A stretch of 64,000 nt of DNA. It comes from Kocuria marina (GTDB lineage Bacteria; Actinomycetota; Actinomycetes; Actinomycetales; Micrococcaceae). The position numbers were made by a program, and so were the translations under genes. The notes below the pieces were generated by a model that searched no databases, was not told where the DNA came from, and worked only from the letters and a program-made list of their open reading frames with translations. Below, one piece after another: positions 33,243 through 42,238 of this stretch (within the stretch, counting starts at the first letter, position 1; every line of letters begins with the position of its first letter). The stretch is from positions 124,001-188,000 of the forward strand of contig BMZV01000004.1 of NCBI GenBank assembly GCA_014652975.1, in the 5' to 3' direction.

Positions 33243-34586
33243 GTGATGCCGAGCAACGGCGAACCGCAAGCCCTGGATGCCGCTCACTGGCGGGCCCCCT
33301 TCTCGGAGGGGGCCGCCGTGAGAGGCACGGTGGCCGTCCCCGGTTCCAAGTCCCTGACCAACAGGTATCTGGTCCTCGCGGCCCTCGCGGATGAACCGTC
33401 CGTGCTGCGCAAGCCGTTGCACTCGCGTGACAGCAGGCTCATGATCACCGCGCTCGAGCAGTTGGGCGCGGTGATCGAAGCGCTGCCGGACCCGGGGCCG
33501 TTCGGTCCGGATCTGCGGATCACCCCCCTGCCCCGCGCGCATACCCTCACCGGGCCCGTGGCCGTGGACTGCGGTCTTGCGGGTACCGTGATGCGCTTCG
33601 TCCCGCCCCTGGCGGCGCTATGTTCCGGGGTCGTGGATTTCGACGGCGACGCCGGAGCGCGCGTGCGTCCCATGGGTCCCGTGATCGCGGGGTTGCGCGA
33701 GCTCGGCGTGGCCGTCGAGGGCGACGGCCGGGGCACGCTGCCGTTGCGGGTCGTCGGCACCGGATCGGTGACCGGGGGCACCGTGACGATCGACGCGAGC
33801 GGCTCGTCCCAGTTCGTCTCCGCACTACTGCTCTCCGCGGTGCGCTTCAACTCCCCGCTCGTACTGCACCACGAGGGCGGCTCCGGTGTGCCCTCACTAC
33901 CGCACGTGGACATGACCGTGTCCGTGCTGCGCGACGCCGGTGTGGCCGCCGAGCGCATCGGTGACGCCGCGTGGCGGGTCAGCCCGAGCGACGTCGCCGG
34001 CCTGGACGTGACCGTGGAACCGGACCTGTCCAACGCCGGACCGTTCCTGGCGGCGGCCGTGGTCACGGGCGGGACCGTGAGCATCCCCGACTGGCCCGCC
34101 CACACCACGCAGGGCGGGGATCAGTGGCGGCGGATCCTGCCCCTGTTCGGCGCGGACGTCCGTGTGCAGGGCAGCACGTTCACCGTGACCGGTCCGGACG
34201 AGATCGCCGGGGTGGACCTGGATCTCTCGGAAGCCGGCGAGCTCGCGCCCACCGTGGCCGCGATCTGCGCGCTAGCCACCGGCCCCTCCGTGCTGCGCGG
34301 TATCGCCCACCTGCGCGGGCACGAGACCGATCGGCTCGCCGCGTTGAGCACCGAGCTCAACGCGCTGGGTGGGAACGTGGAGGAGACCGCGGACGGACTT
34401 CTGATCACCCCCGCTGAGCTGCACGCCGGAGTCTTCCACAGCTATCACGACCACCGCATGGCCACCGCGGGAGCCATCCTGGGCCTGCGCGTGTTCGGGA
34501 TCCGGGTGGAGAACGTCGCCACCACCGCCAAGACGCTTCCCGATTTCCCGGGCATGTGGGACCGCCTCGTGCGGCGGGGTTCCTGA
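33243..34586 (+). CDS. aroA: 3-phosphoshikimate 1-carboxyvinyltransferase (EPSP synthase)
   Basis: AroA joins phosphoenolpyruvate to shikimate-3-phosphate in aromatic amino acid synthesis. The 447-residue protein has [16 protein letters not shown] (about 33-48), the conserved [10 protein letters not shown], and the C-terminal [13 protein letters not shown], giving a complete two-domain fold. GTG 33243 is used (an ATG follows at once) with a GGAG site 11 bases upstream. It is first of a compact aroA-rsgA-hisN group (gaps of 4 bases), an order shared by many actinobacteria. Confidence 0.96.
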   Translation: MMPSNGEPQALDAAHWRAPFSEGAAVRGTVAVPGSKSLTNRYLVLAALADEPSVLRKPLHSRDSRLMITALEQLGAVIEALPDPGPFGPDLRITPLPRAHTLTGPVAVDCGLAGTVMRFVPPLAALCSGVVDFDGDAGARVRPMGPVIAGLRELGVAVEGDGRGTLPLRVVGTGSVTGGTVTIDASGSSQFVSALLLSAVRFNSPLVLHHEGGSGVPSLPHVDMTVSVLRDAGVAAERIGDAAWRVSPSDVAGLDVTVEPDLSNAGPFLAAAVVTGGTVSIPDWPAHTTQGGDQWRRILPLFGADVRVQGSTFTVTGPDEIAGVDLDLSEAGELAPTVAAICALATGPSVLRGIAHLRGHETDRLAALSTELNALGGNVEETADGLLITPAELHAGVFHSYHDHRMATAGAILGLRVFGIRVENVATTAKTLPDFPGMWDRLVRRGS

Positions 34587-34590
34587 CGCA

Positions 34591-35706
34591 GTGGCCCGCA
34601 GGACCTGGGACGAGTCCGACGTCCGGATCCGCGCGAATAAGCGCGGCTCCCGCCCTCGCACCAAGCAGCGACCCACGCACGAGGACGCCGTGATCGTACG
34701 TGTGGTGGCCGTGGACCGCGGCCGGTACACGTGCGTGGTGGGAGAGGACGAGGAACAACCGCGCACGGTGACGTGCGTGCGCGCCAAGGAGCTGCGGCGC
34801 CGGCCCATCGTGCCCGGGGATCTCGTGGGCGTCGTGGGTGACGTCACCGGTGCCCCGGACACCCTGGCACGCATCGTGCGGATCGAACCGCGCGCCACCG
34901 TGCTGCGTCGCAGTGCCGATGACACCGATCCCGTGGAACGCGTGATCGTGGCGAACGCGGACCGGCTCGTGCTCGTGCTCGCGGCGGCCTCTCCCACCCC
35001 CCGCACGGGATTCGTGGACCGCGGGTTGGTGGCGGCATGGGACGCGGGAATCACCCCCGTGGTGTGCATGACCAAGTCCGATCTGGCCGATCCCACGGAG
35101 TTCCTGGACTACCTCCACGATCTGGACGTGATCACCCTCAGCACGCAGCGCGCGACCGACCGCGGCGAACGACCCGAGGCCGGCATCCACGAGCAGTCCC
35201 TGGCCGTGTCCCCCGATTCCCTCGAGCGGTTGCGGTCGTTGCTGGACGGTCATGTGAGCGTGTTCCTGGGGCCCTCCGGCGTGGGCAAGTCCACGCTGGT
35301 CAACGCCCTCACGGGAGCGCAGCGGGCCACCGGCGGCGTCAACGACGTCACGGGCCGTGGCCGGCACACGTCGTCCTCCGCGCGCGCCCTCACGGTGCCC
35401 GGAACCCGCCCCGGGACCTGGGTCGTGGACACCCCCGGGATCCGTTCCCTGGGTCTGGCCCACGTGCCCGAGGAGGAACTGCTCAACGCGTTCACCGACC
35501 TGGTCCCCGCCACCGCAGACTGTCCTCGCGGGTGCCTGCACACGGAGGATTCCCCCGGGTGCGCGCTGGACGCGTGGGTGCACCGCCCGGGGGCCTCCCC
35601 GGCGGCCCCGCAGCGGCTCGAATCGCTGCGCAGGTTGCTCGCGGCGTCGCGCGGGCAGACACAGCGGGGGGACAGCGAGAAGCAGCTCGGACAAGCGATA
35701 ACGTAG
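34591..35706 (+). CDS. rsgA: Ribosome small-subunit GTPase RsgA
   Basis: RsgA is a circularly permuted GTPase assisting late 30S maturation. In this 371-residue protein the G4 motif TKSD (161-164) precedes G1 GPSGVGKST (227-235) and G3 DTPGIR, the hallmark of the permuted order. An N-terminal OB fold and a C-terminal zinc-binding region (DCPRGCLHTEDSPGC) are present. The start is GTG 34591, four bases after aroA. Confidence 0.95.
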   Translation: MARRTWDESDVRIRANKRGSRPRTKQRPTHEDAVIVRVVAVDRGRYTCVVGEDEEQPRTVTCVRAKELRRRPIVPGDLVGVVGDVTGAPDTLARIVRIEPRATVLRRSADDTDPVERVIVANADRLVLVLAAASPTPRTGFVDRGLVAAWDAGITPVVCMTKSDLADPTEFLDYLHDLDVITLSTQRATDRGERPEAGIHEQSLAVSPDSLERLRSLLDGHVSVFLGPSGVGKSTLVNALTGAQRATGGVNDVTGRGRHTSSSARALTVPGTRPGTWVVDTPGIRSLGLAHVPEEELLNAFTDLVPATADCPRGCLHTEDSPGCALDAWVHRPGASPAAPQRLESLRRLLAASRGQTQRGDSEKQLGQAIT

Positions 35707-35710
35707 ACGC

Positions 35711-36517
35711 ATGCGTGCACCCAGCAGTTACACGGACGACCTCCGCCTGGCCCACATCCTCGCGGATTCCGTGGACGGGCTGACCATGAAACGGTTCAAG
35801 TCCCAAAACCTCACCGTGGAGACCAAGCCCGATCTCACACCCGTGACGGACGCGGACCGCGAGGCCGAACAGGTGATCCGCGCGCAACTGGGGCGCGTAC
35901 GGAATCGGGACGCCGTGATCGGCGAGGAGTTCGGGACCACGGGTTCGGGCGGCCGCCAGTGGGTCATCGACCCGATCGACGGCACCAAGAACTACGTGCG
36001 CGGCGTACCCGTGTGGGCCACGCTGATCGGTTTGATCGAGGACGGTGAGGTGGTGTTGGGCGTGGTGTCCGCGCCGGCGCTCAACCGCCGCTGGTGGGCC
36101 GCCGCCGGGTCGGGGGCCTTCACCGGGCGCTCCCTCTCGCAGGCCACGCGCTTGTCGGTCTCCTCGGTCAACCAGCTCTCGGACGCGTCGCTGTCCTACT
36201 CGTCCCTGAGCGGATGGCGGGATCTGGGTGTGCGCGAGCAGTTCATCGAGCTCACCGATTCCGTGTGGCGCACGCGGGCCTACGGCGACTTCTGGTCCTA
36301 CTGCATGGTCGCCGAGGGCGCGGTGGACCTCGCGTGCGAACCCGAACTCAACCTCTACGACATGGCCGCGCTCGTGCCCGTCGTCACCGAGGCCGGCGGG
36401 CGTTTCACGTCCCTGGCCGGGCAGGACGGTCCCTTCGGGGACAACGCCCTGGCCAGCAACGGTCTCCTGCACGACGCCGCTCTGGACGTCCTCGGTACCC
36501 GCGCCCCCCAGGACTGA
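35711..36517 (+). CDS. hisN: Histidinol-phosphatase HisN (inositol monophosphatase family)
   Basis: The 268-residue protein has the IMPase metal motifs VIGEEFG and WVIDPIDGTKNYVRG and the C-terminal NLYDMAALVPVVTEAGGRF. This family supplies histidinol-phosphate phosphatase in actinobacteria, and placement after aroA-rsgA matches the conserved hisN context. It would act in the penultimate phase of histidine synthesis. It begins four bases after rsgA and ends at a strong bidirectional terminator. Confidence 0.92.
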   Translation: MRAPSSYTDDLRLAHILADSVDGLTMKRFKSQNLTVETKPDLTPVTDADREAEQVIRAQLGRVRNRDAVIGEEFGTTGSGGRQWVIDPIDGTKNYVRGVPVWATLIGLIEDGEVVLGVVSAPALNRRWWAAAGSGAFTGRSLSQATRLSVSSVNQLSDASLSYSSLSGWRDLGVREQFIELTDSVWRTRAYGDFWSYCMVAEGAVDLACEPELNLYDMAALVPVVTEAGGRFTSLAGQDGPFGDNALASNGLLHDAALDVLGTRAPQD

Positions 36518-36518
36518 A

Positions 36519-36552
36519 CGAGCCCGGTGTCACGTGCGTGACACCGGGCTCG
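36519..36552. terminator. Bidirectional terminator between hisN and the DUF4190 gene
   Basis: A 15-base-pair stem of CGAGCCCGGTGTCAC and complement with loop GTGC begins two bases after the hisN stop. Confidence 0.75.
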
Positions 36553-36591
36553 TCCGTCTCATCCGAGGGGCGGGGATCACCCGCGGGGACC

Positions 36592-37392
36592 TCAGGAGTT
36601 CAAGGAATCGTTGAGGGCGTTCTGCACGCACTCCTGGTACGCGGCGTCGCTTCCGGCCACCGCGAGGTCCATGCAATCGGCGGCCTGACCGAAGACCCAG
36701 GCGAACAGCACGGCCATCAGGATGCCTCCCAGCAGCGCGAGTGCGGAGAGTACGATGCCCACGACCGCGAGTGCCGGGGAACCACGGCGCGACTTACGGA
36801 TCTTGACCACGCCGATGATGCCGAGGATCAGGCCCACGAGGCCCAGTACACCGCCCAGACCGGCAAACCAGAACGTGAGGATGCCCAGGATACCGAGCAC
36901 CAGTGAGGCGATGCCCAGCCCGCGGCCCGGCACCGGAGCGTAGGGGTTGTCGTAACCCCCCTGGCTGTACTCGTTCTGGTAGTGCGTGGGGTAGCCACCC
37001 TGGGTGTCCTGGCCCTGGACGCCGTAACCCTGGTGGGGGTAGCCGCCGGCGCCGTAGCCCTGGTTGCCGTAGCCATGATTGCCGTAAGCCTGGTCGCCGT
37101 AGGACTGCTGACCGGACTGGCCGTACTGGTCGCCACCGCCGTACTGGTTGGAGGCACCGTACTGGTCGCCACCGCCGTACTGGCCGGTGGCGCCGTAGCC
37201 GTCGGCCTGGGAGGCGTTGTTTCCGTAGCCCTGGCCGCCCTGTTGAGCGGACGGATCGCTGTACTGGCCGTACTCGGGCTGCTGCGTCCCGCCCGCACTC
37301 TGAACCCGGTCGTCGGAGTACTGACCGTACTGCGGCTGGTCCCGGTGGGAGGCCGAGGACGAACCCGACTGATCGTTGGACCGCTCACTCAT
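36592..37392 (-). CDS. DUF4190 membrane protein with Gly/Tyr/Gln-rich N-terminus
   Basis: The 266-residue protein (ATG 37392, MSERSNDQSGSSS) has two parts. Residues about 15-165 are low-complexity, rich in Gly, Tyr, Gln and Asn, with repeats of QYGGGDQYG type and likely disordered. Residues about 170-235 hold two membrane segments with small-residue glycine zippers (GLGIASLVLGILGIL and ALAVVGIVLSALALL), typical of DUF4190. A short C-terminal domain has two cysteines (DCMDL, ECVQN). The upstream 539 bases contain no gene. Function is unknown; condensate-like N-termini occur in several actinobacterial surface proteins. Confidence 0.85.
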   Translation of the reverse strand: MSERSNDQSGSSSASHRDQPQYGQYSDDRVQSAGGTQQPEYGQYSDPSAQQGGQGYGNNASQADGYGATGQYGGGDQYGASNQYGGGDQYGQSGQQSYGDQAYGNHGYGNQGYGAGGYPHQGYGVQGQDTQGGYPTHYQNEYSQGGYDNPYAPVPGRGLGIASLVLGILGILTFWFAGLGGVLGLVGLILGIIGVVKIRKSRRGSPALAVVGIVLSALALLGGILMAVLFAWVFGQAADCMDLAVAGSDAAYQECVQNALNDSLNS

Positions 37393-37931
37393 GGAAGCGC
37401 CTACCTCTCGGTTTCGATGATGGGTTTCCGGCTCAAGTCTTCCACATCGCGCCGGGAACACCGGGGACGCCCCAGCCGCCCCTTCCGGCCGCCTTGAACC
37501 ACTGTGCTGCACCACGCACATTGACCGGCCGGTACACGGTTTTATCGCAGCACACATGTTCCCGGGGCGCGGGCGTGGGTCCTGGCCCTCGTTCCATGTG
37601 CGGACTGCACAGGCCCGGGCCCACCGCTGTGAAGTGCGGAAGGCCCCCGCCAGGGACCTTGCGCTCCCAGGTAAGGTCTCGGCCCACCTCACCGCACTTC
37701 TCCACGCCTCACTGCACCGCAAAGATCTTCAGGCGGACACAGCCCAGGTCCGCCGGGCTCCCGTGCTTGCCCCGCCGAACGCGGACCCCTGGACACAAAT
37801 ATGTCCCGATAACGCACCCTCAGGCATCGGCCACGTGCTTTTTCGGGGCACAGATGTTGCCGGGCTCAGGCAAACAGAAAGACCCTGAACCGTTGGTTCA
37901 GGGTCTTTCTCACATCCTGGGACAGGACGAC
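37393..37931. other. 539-base gap without a recognised protein gene
   Basis: It lies between the DUF4190 start and ssrA. It holds the ssrA terminator at its right end, a pair of nine-base inverted repeats (GAAGTGCGG at 37631-37639 and CCGCACTTC at 37692-37700), and TTGACC followed 16 bases later by TATCGC (about 37527-37554), a weak plus-strand promoter. Two short open frames exist but show no family similarity. A small RNA on the plus strand ending at the terminator is possible. Confidence 0.4.
37876..37910 (-). terminator. Terminator of ssrA (works in both directions)
   Basis: A perfect 16-base-pair stem AGAAAGACCCTGAACC with loop GTT, 22 bases past the tmRNA 3' end, followed by T-rich sequence on the minus strand. 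Confidence 0.8.
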
Positions 37932-38298
37932 GGTGGAGATGGGGGGAATTGAACCCCCGTCCGATGCAGCATTGTCAGGGCTTCTCCGGGTGCAGTGTGC
38001 TTACAGGTTTCTCAGTTCCGGCCATCTCGCACACGAGTGGCCGCCGAACTCAGTTACGTAGAAGTCCCACGAACGCCCGTAACCTGCGTCCGCAGCAGTG
38101 ACCTTCTAGCTGATGGCAGGATCCAGGTCGAAGGTGAACCTGGGCTGCCAGACTGCTGTCGCTACTTACGCAGCGAGAGCGAAGTCAGTGCGCTTGGATT
38201 TGGCACTTATTGTTTTACAGAGAGCGTTTACGAGATAACTCTGCATCCTCGACCCGCTTCCCCTGTCTCAACTCACATCGTCGAAACCGATCATCCCC
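37932..38298 (-). ncRNA. ssrA: Transfer-messenger RNA (tmRNA)
   Basis: The one-piece tmRNA of 367 bases rescues stalled ribosomes with SmpB. The 5' end GGGGATG pairs with CATCTCC at the 3' end as the tRNA-Ala-like acceptor stem (one G-U), and the T arm GGGGGTTCAATTCCCCC is at the 3' side. The template encodes the tag AKSKRTDFALAA followed by TAA, using GCC as resume codon; the ALAA ending is the classic protease signal. CCA is completed after transcription since only CC is encoded. smpB lies 2.1 kb away beyond an ABC-F gene. Confidence 0.95.
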
Positions 38299-38687
38299 GT
38301 ATTCATTTTTCAATGATCTTCCACGTGCCTGCGACACTTACAGATCCGCCCGCGCGTGGACACATAAGAATACGCCCGCCCGGGCCGAACCGTCAACTCG
38401 CCGTGGGCCCCTGAACCCCCGGCCCCATGCACCGACCCACTCATGCGCCGGACCTCAACCACCGAGCCCCCTCACGTCGGACCCCGCGACCCCCAAGGCC
38501 CAGGCTCCGGGAACAGGCTCGGAGAACGGCGAGCCCTCACGGCCCGCGCTGACACCCCCGGTGCTGCACCACCCTGGACCTCCCCCGCGGGATGCCCTAG
38601 GGTGTAACGCATGTTCCGATGAGCCATTCGACCTCCCCGCGCCCGTGGCCGCTGCCCGGCGGGGATCCCGGCTATCCGAGGACACCC
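38299..38687. other. Regulatory gap between ssrA and the ABC-F gene
   Basis: About 390 bases. On the minus strand it holds the ssrA promoter. On the plus side the last 80 bases before the chosen ABC-F start hold a TAGGGT hexamer and a three-codon open frame (38611-38622) reading Met-Phe-Arg-stop, whose TGA overlaps an in-frame ATG at 38619. Nothing else is recognisable. Confidence 0.4.
38367..38396 (-). promoter_or_regulatory. ssrA promoter
   Basis: On the minus strand TTGACG (38396-38391) and TATTCT (38372-38367) are 18 bases apart. The -10 element lies about 70 bases before the mature 5' end, which implies a short processed leader. Confidence 0.6.
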
Positions 38688-40430
38688 ATGGCTCATCCCC
38701 CGCATTCCCCCGCCACCCCCAATACGGCCGCGCACCTCCGCGTGTCCGGCGTCTCCGCCTCCTACGGCTCCCACCGGGTGTTCACGGACATCAGCTTCTC
38801 CGTGACCGCGGGTGATCCCACGGGTCTGATCGGAGAGAACGGTTCCGGCAAGAGCACCCTGCTGCGCATCATGGCGGGCCTGCGCGCGCCCGACGCCGGT
38901 GAGGTCCGTGCCGTCGGCCCCGGCGATCCGCTGCGCGTGGGCCTACTGCACCAAGAACCCCCCTTCGCGCCGCCCGACACCGTGGCCCAGGCCGTGGAGT
39001 CGGCGGTGCGGGCCGTGCGGGACGCAGCATCCGCCGTCGACCGCGCAGCTGACGCCCTCACCCGCGCCCCGGAGGACGAGGGCGCCGCCACCGCGTACGC
39101 CGCCGCCCTGGACACTGCCGAACGGGTCGACGCGTGGGACGTGGACACCCGCATCGACGTCACCCTGGACGGGCTCGGCCTGGGAAGCGTGGATCGCGAC
39201 CGGCCCACGGGCGCCCTGTCCGGCGGACAGCGCTCACGGCTGTCCCTGGCCTGGCTGCTGCTCTCCACCCCGGACGTGTTGCTGCTCGACGAACCCACGA
39301 ACCACCTTGACGACGCCGCCACGAACTTCCTGCGCGCGACCCTGCGGTCGTGGCACGGACCGGTGCTGCTGGCGAGCCATGACCGCGCATTCCTGGACAC
39401 CGCCGTGAGCTCGCTCGTGGACCTGGACCCCGCACCCCGACCGCATGCCGTCACCTCGGATCTTGTGGGTGACGGCACCGGGACGGGCATCGGCGTAACC
39501 CGCTTCGGCGGCACCTATTCCCAGTACGTGCTCGCCCGCATGGATGCCCGCGAGCGCTGGGAACGCACGTACCGGGACGAACAGGCGCAACTGAAGAAGC
39601 TACGGGCCGCGGTCAGGGAGCAGCAGAGCGTGGGCCACGCGAACTGGACCCCACGCTCCGAGACACGGATGGCCGCGAAGTTCTACGCGGACCGCAACGC
39701 CACCGTGATCTCGCGCCGGGTCAACGACGCCCGCACACGCCTCGCCACGCTCGAGGAGGAGCAGATCCGCAAGCCACCCCGGGAGCTGTTCTTCCAGGGG
39801 CTCACCGCGGGTTTGTCCGGATCGGAGGCCGCACTGCACCGCACGGGTCCGGTACTGACCGCCTCCGCGGCCGAGGTCGCGGGACGGATGGCATCCGCGT
39901 CCCTGACCGTGAGCGCGGGTGAGTCGTGGCTCATCACGGGTCCCAATGGCGTGGGCAAATCTACCCTGCTGAGCCTGTTCGCCCGGCGACTGGAACCCAC
40001 GAGCGGTTCCGTGCACGTCGCACCCGGCATACGCGTGGGGTTACTGGATCAGGACTCTACACTGCCCGGCGCCGACCCGGGGCACACGGCGGCCCATATC
40101 TACCATGAGCTCGTGGGAGAGGATCGCGCGGAGACCGTTCCCCTCGGGACGTTCGGTCTGCTGGCCGGGCGGGACGAGAACCGGCGGGTCGGTGAGCTCA
40201 GCGTGGGACAGCGGCGTCGGCTCGCCCTGGCGGTGCTGCTCGCGGACCCGCCGCACGTGTTGTTGCTGGACGAGCCCACCAACCACTTCTCACTCGTGCT
40301 CGCCACGCAGCTCGAGGCGGCGGTGCCCGACTACCCGGGGACCGTGCTCGTGGCCTCCCACGACCGCTGGTTGCGCAGGAACTGGACCGGCCAGCACCTC
40401 GCACTGGAGGGACCGGCCGGGACGCCGTGA
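38688..40430 (+). CDS. ABC-F family ATPase (ribosome-associated, possible antibiotic resistance)
   Basis: The 580-residue protein has two ABC cassettes and no membrane segments: Walker A GENGSGKST (49-57) and GPNGVGKST, signatures LSGGQRSRL and LSVGQRRRL, and Walker B LLLDEPTNHLD and LLLDEPTNHFS. That is the ABC-F pattern, whose members act on the ribosome as translation factors or antibiotic protection proteins. The linker is long enough to reach the ribosomal exit site. Actinobacterial relatives include macrolide/lincosamide resistance proteins, but its target is not readable here. ATG 38688 has GAGGACA nearby; an upstream ATG at 38619 would add 23 residues. Confidence 0.85.
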   Translation: MAHPPHSPATPNTAAHLRVSGVSASYGSHRVFTDISFSVTAGDPTGLIGENGSGKSTLLRIMAGLRAPDAGEVRAVGPGDPLRVGLLHQEPPFAPPDTVAQAVESAVRAVRDAASAVDRAADALTRAPEDEGAATAYAAALDTAERVDAWDVDTRIDVTLDGLGLGSVDRDRPTGALSGGQRSRLSLAWLLLSTPDVLLLDEPTNHLDDAATNFLRATLRSWHGPVLLASHDRAFLDTAVSSLVDLDPAPRPHAVTSDLVGDGTGTGIGVTRFGGTYSQYVLARMDARERWERTYRDEQAQLKKLRAAVREQQSVGHANWTPRSETRMAAKFYADRNATVISRRVNDARTRLATLEEEQIRKPPRELFFQGLTAGLSGSEAALHRTGPVLTASAAEVAGRMASASLTVSAGESWLITGPNGVGKSTLLSLFARRLEPTSGSVHVAPGIRVGLLDQDSTLPGADPGHTAAHIYHELVGEDRAETVPLGTFGLLAGRDENRRVGELSVGQRRRLALAVLLADPPHVLLLDEPTNHFSLVLATQLEAAVPDYPGTVLVASHDRWLRRNWTGQHLALEGPAGTP

Positions 40431-40440
40431 GTCAAAGGGC

Positions 40441-40929
40441 TCAGCCGCGCATGTTGCGGTAGCGCATGGCGCGCTGGGCTTCGCGGTTGTCCTGCTTCTC
40501 GCGCAGGGTCTGACGCTTGTCGTACTCGCGCTTACCGCGGGCCACCGCGATCTCCACCTTCACGCGCTTGTGGTCCACGAAGTACAGGGACAGCGGGATG
40601 ATGGTGTAACCGGCCTCGCGCGTCTTGCCCGCGATCTTGTCCAGCTCGGAGCGGTGCAACAGCAGCTTGCGCCGCCGCCGCGCGGAATGGTTGGTCCACG
40701 AGCCCTGCAGATACTCCGGGATGTGGGCGTGTTCAAGCCACAGCTCGCCGCGGTTGTCGAACTGGCAGAACGCGTCCACCAAGGACGCCCGCCCCATGCG
40801 CAGCGACTTCACCTCGGTCCCCATGAGCGCCAGACCAGCCTCGTAGGTGTCGTAGATGTTGTAGTCGTGGCGCGCCTTCTTGTTGTTGGCCACGATCTGG
40901 CGGCCGTCATCAGCGTTCTTCTTGGCCAT
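40441..40929 (-). CDS. smpB: SsrA-binding protein SmpB
   Basis: SmpB binds tmRNA and delivers it to stalled ribosomes. The 162-residue protein has the family core ([40 protein letters not shown]) and the basic C-terminal tail ([25 protein letters not shown]) that fills the mRNA channel. It converges on the ABC-F gene with 10 bases between stops and is downstream of prfB on the same strand. In many actinobacteria ftsE-ftsX lie between prfB and smpB; here they do not. Confidence 0.97.
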   Translation of the reverse strand: MAKKNADDGRQIVANNKKARHDYNIYDTYEAGLALMGTEVKSLRMGRASLVDAFCQFDNRGELWLEHAHIPEYLQGSWTNHSARRRRKLLLHRSELDKIAGKTREAGYTIIPLSLYFVDHKRVKVEIAVARGKREYDKRQTLREKQDNREAQRAMRYRNMRG

Positions 40930-40962
40930 CGGCCTGTTCTTCCTTCACCGGGTCTCGCCGGG

Positions 40963-41022
40963 GACGACGCCGCTGTCCCGGCCCGGGTGCGCGGGGCACC
41001 TGCCGGGCGCGGTGGCGTCGTC
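40963..41022 (-). terminator. Long GC hairpin between prfB and smpB
   Basis: GACGACGCC (40963-40971) pairs with GGCGTCGTC (41014-41022) around a 42-base GC-rich interior that can fold further. The same arms recur in other gaps of this window. Confidence 0.4.
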
Positions 41023-41038
41023 GTGCGGCGTGGAACCC

Positions 41039-42157
41039 TTAGTCCTCGTCGTGCTGGCGGGCGTCCGCGCGCCAGCGAATGCCTTCGTCGATGAACGAGT
41101 CGATCCCGCCGTCGAACACGGAACTGGGATTGCCCTCTTCGTAGTTGGTGCGCAGATCCTTGACCATCTGGTAGGGGTTGAGCACGTACGAGCGCATCTG
41201 GTCACCCCAGGATGCCTTCACGTCCCCCGCCATCTCCTTCTTCTTGGCGTCCGCCTCCTCCTGGCGCAACAGCAGCAAGCGGGACTGCAGCACACGCAGC
41301 GCGGACGCGCGGTTCTGGATCTGCGACTTCTCGTTCTGCATGGACACCACGATGCCCGTGGGGATGTGGGTCATGCGCACCGCGGAGTCGGTCGTGTTCA
41401 CGGACTGACCACCGGGACCCGAGGAGCGGAACACGTCCACCTTCAGCTCGGACTCCGGGATCTCGATCGTGTCGTCGGACTCGATGAGCGGGATGACCTC
41501 CACCGCGGCGAAGGACGTCTGGCGCCGCCCCTGGTTGTCGAACGGGGAGATCCGCACGAGCCGGTGCGTACCCGCCTCCACGGACAGGGTCCCGAACGCG
41601 TAGGGCGCCTTGACCTCGAACGTGGCGGACTTCAGACCCGCCTCTTCCGCGTAGGAGGTGTCCAGGACCTTGGTGGGGTATCCGTGACGCTCCGCCCAGC
41701 GCAGGTACATGCGCATGAGGATCTCCGCGAAGTCCGCGGCGTCCACACCACCGGCACCGGAGCGGATGGTGACCACGGCCTCGCGCTCGTCGTACTCGCC
41801 GGCCAGCAGGGTCTGGATCTCCAGTTCGGACAGCGCCTTGCGGATGGACTCGAGCTCCACGGCCGAGGCGTCCCGGGTCTCCTGGTCGTCCTCGTCCTCC
41901 GCGAGCTCCACCATGACCTCGAGGTCGTCGATGCGCCCGTGGATCTTGTTCAGCCGGTCCAGCTTGCTCTGCGCGTGCGAGAGCTGCGAGGTGACCTTCT
42001 GGGCCTCGTCCGGGTTGTCCCACAGGTCCGGGGCCGCGGCCTGCTCGGACAGGACGGCGATCTGCTTCTTCATGGACTCGACGTCGCTGACCGCCGCCAC
42101 GGAGTCGTAGATGGCTCGGAGGGCACGGATTTCTGCAGCGTAGTCAATGGAGGCCAT
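41039..42157 (-). CDS. prfB: Peptide chain release factor 2 (RF2)
   Basis: RF2 reads UAA and UGA. The 372-residue protein has the codon-reading tripeptide SPF at 204-206 and the GGQ loop at 249-251. The frame is continuous from the start ([14 protein letters not shown]), so the autoregulatory +1 frameshift of E. coli prfB is absent, as in many actinobacteria. It is divergent from glgC with about 80 bases between. Confidence 0.96.
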   Translation of the reverse strand: MASIDYAAEIRALRAIYDSVAAVSDVESMKKQIAVLSEQAAAPDLWDNPDEAQKVTSQLSHAQSKLDRLNKIHGRIDDLEVMVELAEDEDDQETRDASAVELESIRKALSELEIQTLLAGEYDEREAVVTIRSGAGGVDAADFAEILMRMYLRWAERHGYPTKVLDTSYAEEAGLKSATFEVKAPYAFGTLSVEAGTHRLVRISPFDNQGRRQTSFAAVEVIPLIESDDTIEIPESELKVDVFRSSGPGGQSVNTTDSAVRMTHIPTGIVVSMQNEKSQIQNRASALRVLQSRLLLLRQEEADAKKKEMAGDVKASWGDQMRSYVLNPYQMVKDLRTNYEEGNPSSVFDGGIDSFIDEGIRWRADARQHDED

Positions 42158-42238
42158 GACACATCACTTTACGTCATGGCCCCCCGGGTCCGTGAGTCGG
42201 TACGATTGCCTGCGACCCCGCTGCTGAGGAGCCCGCCG

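Noticed and set aside
37995..38414. A plus-strand frame across 37.99-38.41 kb
   Set aside because: It lies within the tmRNA gene on the other strand; the RNA fold and tag frame explain the sequence.
41039..42157. Programmed frameshift in prfB
   Set aside because: The RF2 frame is continuous; no internal stop with a CTT-TGA-type slip site.
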